Assembly: GCA_035572335.1 (NCBI GenBank)
Contig: DATNAW010000057.1
Coordinates: 1-8,616 of the forward strand
Source: 66-474 sp035572335
GTDB taxonomy: Bacteria > Pseudomonadota > Gammaproteobacteria > Xanthomonadales > Rhodanobacteraceae
Length of the DNA: 8,616 bases
Direction of reading: 5' to 3'
This document shows positions 7,425 through 8,616 of this stretch, piece after piece. Made by a program: the position numbers and the translations under genes. The notes beneath the pieces are model-generated. The model ran no database searches, was not told the DNA's origin, and saw only the letters and a program-made list of their open reading frames with translations. Position 1 is the stretch's first letter. Each line of letters starts with the position of its first letter.

Positions 7425-8183
7425 TCAGCGCGCAGTCATGCCACCATCGACACGGTAATTCGCGCCGGTCAGGAACCTCCCGCGATCCGACACGAGCAGC
7501 GCGACGGCCTCGGCGATGTCGTCGGTGGCGCCGATGCGACCCAGCGGAATGTTTTGAATCCAGGCATCAGTGGAAAATCCCGGAGTCGTCCTGGCAAACT
7601 CGTCGGAACCCGGTGTCGAGATCACACCGGGCGACACCACGTTCACACGGATGCCGCTCGGCGCGAGCTCCATCGCCAGCGTGCGCGAGTAGTAATTGAG
7701 CGCCGCCTTGGCGGCCCCGTAGTGCGCAAAGGGACCAAACGGCATCGTTGCTGCCGCCGAAGAAATGTTCACGACGGCTGCGTCCCTGGATGCACGGAGC
7801 GCCGGAAGGACCGCGTTCGTGAGGCGGATCGCGGCGAAGAAGTTGAGTGCGAAACTGTCGTGCCACTCGCTGTCCGGAATCGTCCAGGACCCTTCCAGAG
7901 ATGCGCGCCCACCGCCCGCGTTGTTCACGAGGATGTCGAGCCCGCCAAGCGCCGCGAGCGCCTTCGTCGCGATCGCCTCCACGCCTTCGCCCGTGGTGAC
8001 GTCACCGGCGACGAAGGTTGCCGCCGCGGGTGTGTCGTCGTTGCGTGCGCGCGCGACGACCACGACTTTGGCGCCGGCATCAAGGAGGCGCTGCGCGATG
8101 GCCGCGCCGATGCCGCGTGTGCCACCGGTGATGAGCGCACGGCGGCCGCTGAGTTCTTTCGAGAAATCGAGTTGGTTGGACAT
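7425..8183 (-). CDS. SDR-family NADP-dependent oxidoreductase
   Basis: A second classical short-chain dehydrogenase/reductase, 252 residues, only distantly similar to the one at 248-1012. TGGTRGIG at residues 19-26 binds the dinucleotide, Arg45 after the second strand points to NADP(H), and Asp61 follows in GDV. NNAG is at 87-90. The active-site set is complete: Asn114, Ser142, Tyr155 and Lys159 (YGAAK). A Pro-Gly turn (SPGVISTPG) follows the sixth strand, and VDGG closes the fold. GGAAGA at 8191-8196 is 7 bases before the ATG, supporting this start. The short polar leader before the first strand (MSNQLDFSKELSG) is common in one SDR subgroup. The gene lies 60 bases downstream of a COG2085-type gene on the same strand, probably in the same operon, so both may serve one NADPH-linked redox step. 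The substrate is unknown. Confidence 0.93.
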   Translation of the reverse strand: MSNQLDFSKELSGRRALITGGTRGIGAAIAQRLLDAGAKVVVVARARNDDTPAAATFVAGDVTTGEGVEAIATKALAALGGLDILVNNAGGGRASLEGSWTIPDSEWHDSFALNFFAAIRLTNAVLPALRASRDAAVVNISSAAATMPFGPFAHYGAAKAALNYYSRTLAMELAPSGIRVNVVSPGVISTPGSDEFARTTPGFSTDAWIQNIPLGRIGATDDIAEAVALLVSDRGRFLTGANYRVDGGMTAR

Positions 8184-8190
8184 GGAATGT

Positions 8191-8196
8191 TCTTCC
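8191..8196 (-). promoter_or_regulatory. Ribosome binding site of the second SDR gene
   Basis: GGAAGA on the minus strand lies 7 bases before the ATG at 8183 and supports that start and separate translation from the upstream gene. Confidence 0.6.
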
Positions 8197-8243
8197 AGAT
8201 GGGTTGGTGTTTCCGAAGCAGTGATCCGGCTGCAGGTTGTTTG

Positions 8244-8616
8244 TCAGGACTCCAGCTTGAAAAGGTCCTGGAAGATCAAAGGCCCCCAGCTCTTGTCCCC
8301 GCGCGCCTGCACAAGCGCGCCGCCCTCTTCGAACTTCCCGAGGTTGACGGGCGCGAAACCGAGTTGTTCGGCGAGCGCCGCCACCGGCGCCGCGGCACCT
8401 TCGTCGTCACTCGACAGGAACACGACCCGTCGGCCGCCGTTGACGTGCGGGTCGGAGGCCAGGGTGCGGGCGAGAAGATGATTGAAGCCCTTCACCAATC
8501 GGGCACCCGGGAAGGCTTTGGCGACGACGGCAGAGGAGACGCCAAACCCGTTCATCGCATCAACGATGGTCTTGCCCTGCCAACTCGCCAGATTCCTGGC
8601 GACCTCGCGATGCTCT
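8244..8616 (-). CDS. C-terminal part of a COG2085-type NAD(P)-binding protein (F420-dependent NADP reductase-like)
   Basis: The frame is open to the right edge, so the gene is 5'-truncated by the window; 123 residues plus a TGA stop at 8244 are visible. An internal ATG at 8555 is not the start, because the codons before it continue the family pattern (HREVARNLASWQGKTIVDAMN). In this family a Rossmann domain, here outside the window, binds NADPH. The visible part carries the strand after the cofactor site (KTIVDAMN), the helix FPGARLVKGFNHL, the strand RRVVFLSSDD and the late GFAPVNLGKFEEGG motif. Archaeal and actinobacterial members reduce coenzyme F420. Most proteobacterial members have no known substrate, and many genomes of this type lack F420, so F420 use should not be assumed. 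It is probably co-transcribed with the SDR that follows after 60 bases. Confidence 0.8.
   Translation of the reverse strand, partial: EHREVARNLASWQGKTIVDAMNGFGVSSAVVAKAFPGARLVKGFNHLLARTLASDPHVNGGRRVVFLSSDDEGAAAPVAALAEQLGFAPVNLGKFEEGGALVQARGDKSWGPLIFQDLFKLES

Noticed and set aside
1..8616. Search for CRISPR arrays, transposons, tRNA or rRNA genes, toxin-antitoxin or phage-defence genes
   Set aside because: No repeat-spacer pattern, transposase motifs, cloverleaf or defence-type domains were seen; apart from short intergenic gaps the window is filled by the six genes described.

Overview
The window is high-GC DNA with strong third-position G/C bias. It is densely coding and has no sign of recent transfer: no insertion sequence, integrase, tRNA, rRNA or CRISPR array. 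The gene set is a full-length HrpA helicase, an M13-family lipoprotein metallopeptidase ending in a bacterial-type RVKIW tail, and Rossmann-fold oxidoreductases. This fits a gammaproteobacterium of the Xanthomonadales (Rhodanobacter/Dyella/Luteibacter-like). That placement is inferred from protein style, not shown by a marker gene.

Layout from left to right. (1) Positions 1-119, minus strand: the N-terminal 39 codons of a protein that leaves the window. It starts at a GTG with a good Shine-Dalgarno and looks like the first membrane helix of a membrane protein, perhaps a sensor kinase. A TACAAT -10 box and a GC hairpin lie just upstream. (2) Positions 248-1012, minus: a classical short-chain dehydrogenase/reductase (SDR). 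(3) Positions 1137-5087, minus: hrpA, a DEAH-box RNA helicase of about 1316 residues with an unusual in-frame polar linker. (4) Positions 5088-5164: a short divergent intergenic region. (5) Positions 5165-7291, plus: an M13 zinc metallopeptidase with a lipoprotein signal peptide. It is followed by a strong hairpin at 7314-7339 that separates it from the convergent genes. (6) Positions 7425-8183, minus: a second SDR. (7) Positions 8244-8616, minus: the C-terminal part of a COG2085-type NADPH-binding protein that enters from the right edge and lies 60 bases upstream of the second SDR, probably in one operon.

The genes do not form one pathway. hrpA is RNA/translation housekeeping, and the peptidase is a cell-envelope protein transcribed away from it. 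The right-hand COG2085-SDR pair looks like a small NADPH-linked redox operon. The long reading frames antisense to hrpA and to the peptidase are typical of GC-rich DNA and are not counted as genes.

I did not find a convincing new biological system. The points most worth a second look are the overlooked gene at the left edge with its promoter hairpin, the linker insertion in HrpA, and the COG2085-SDR pair.
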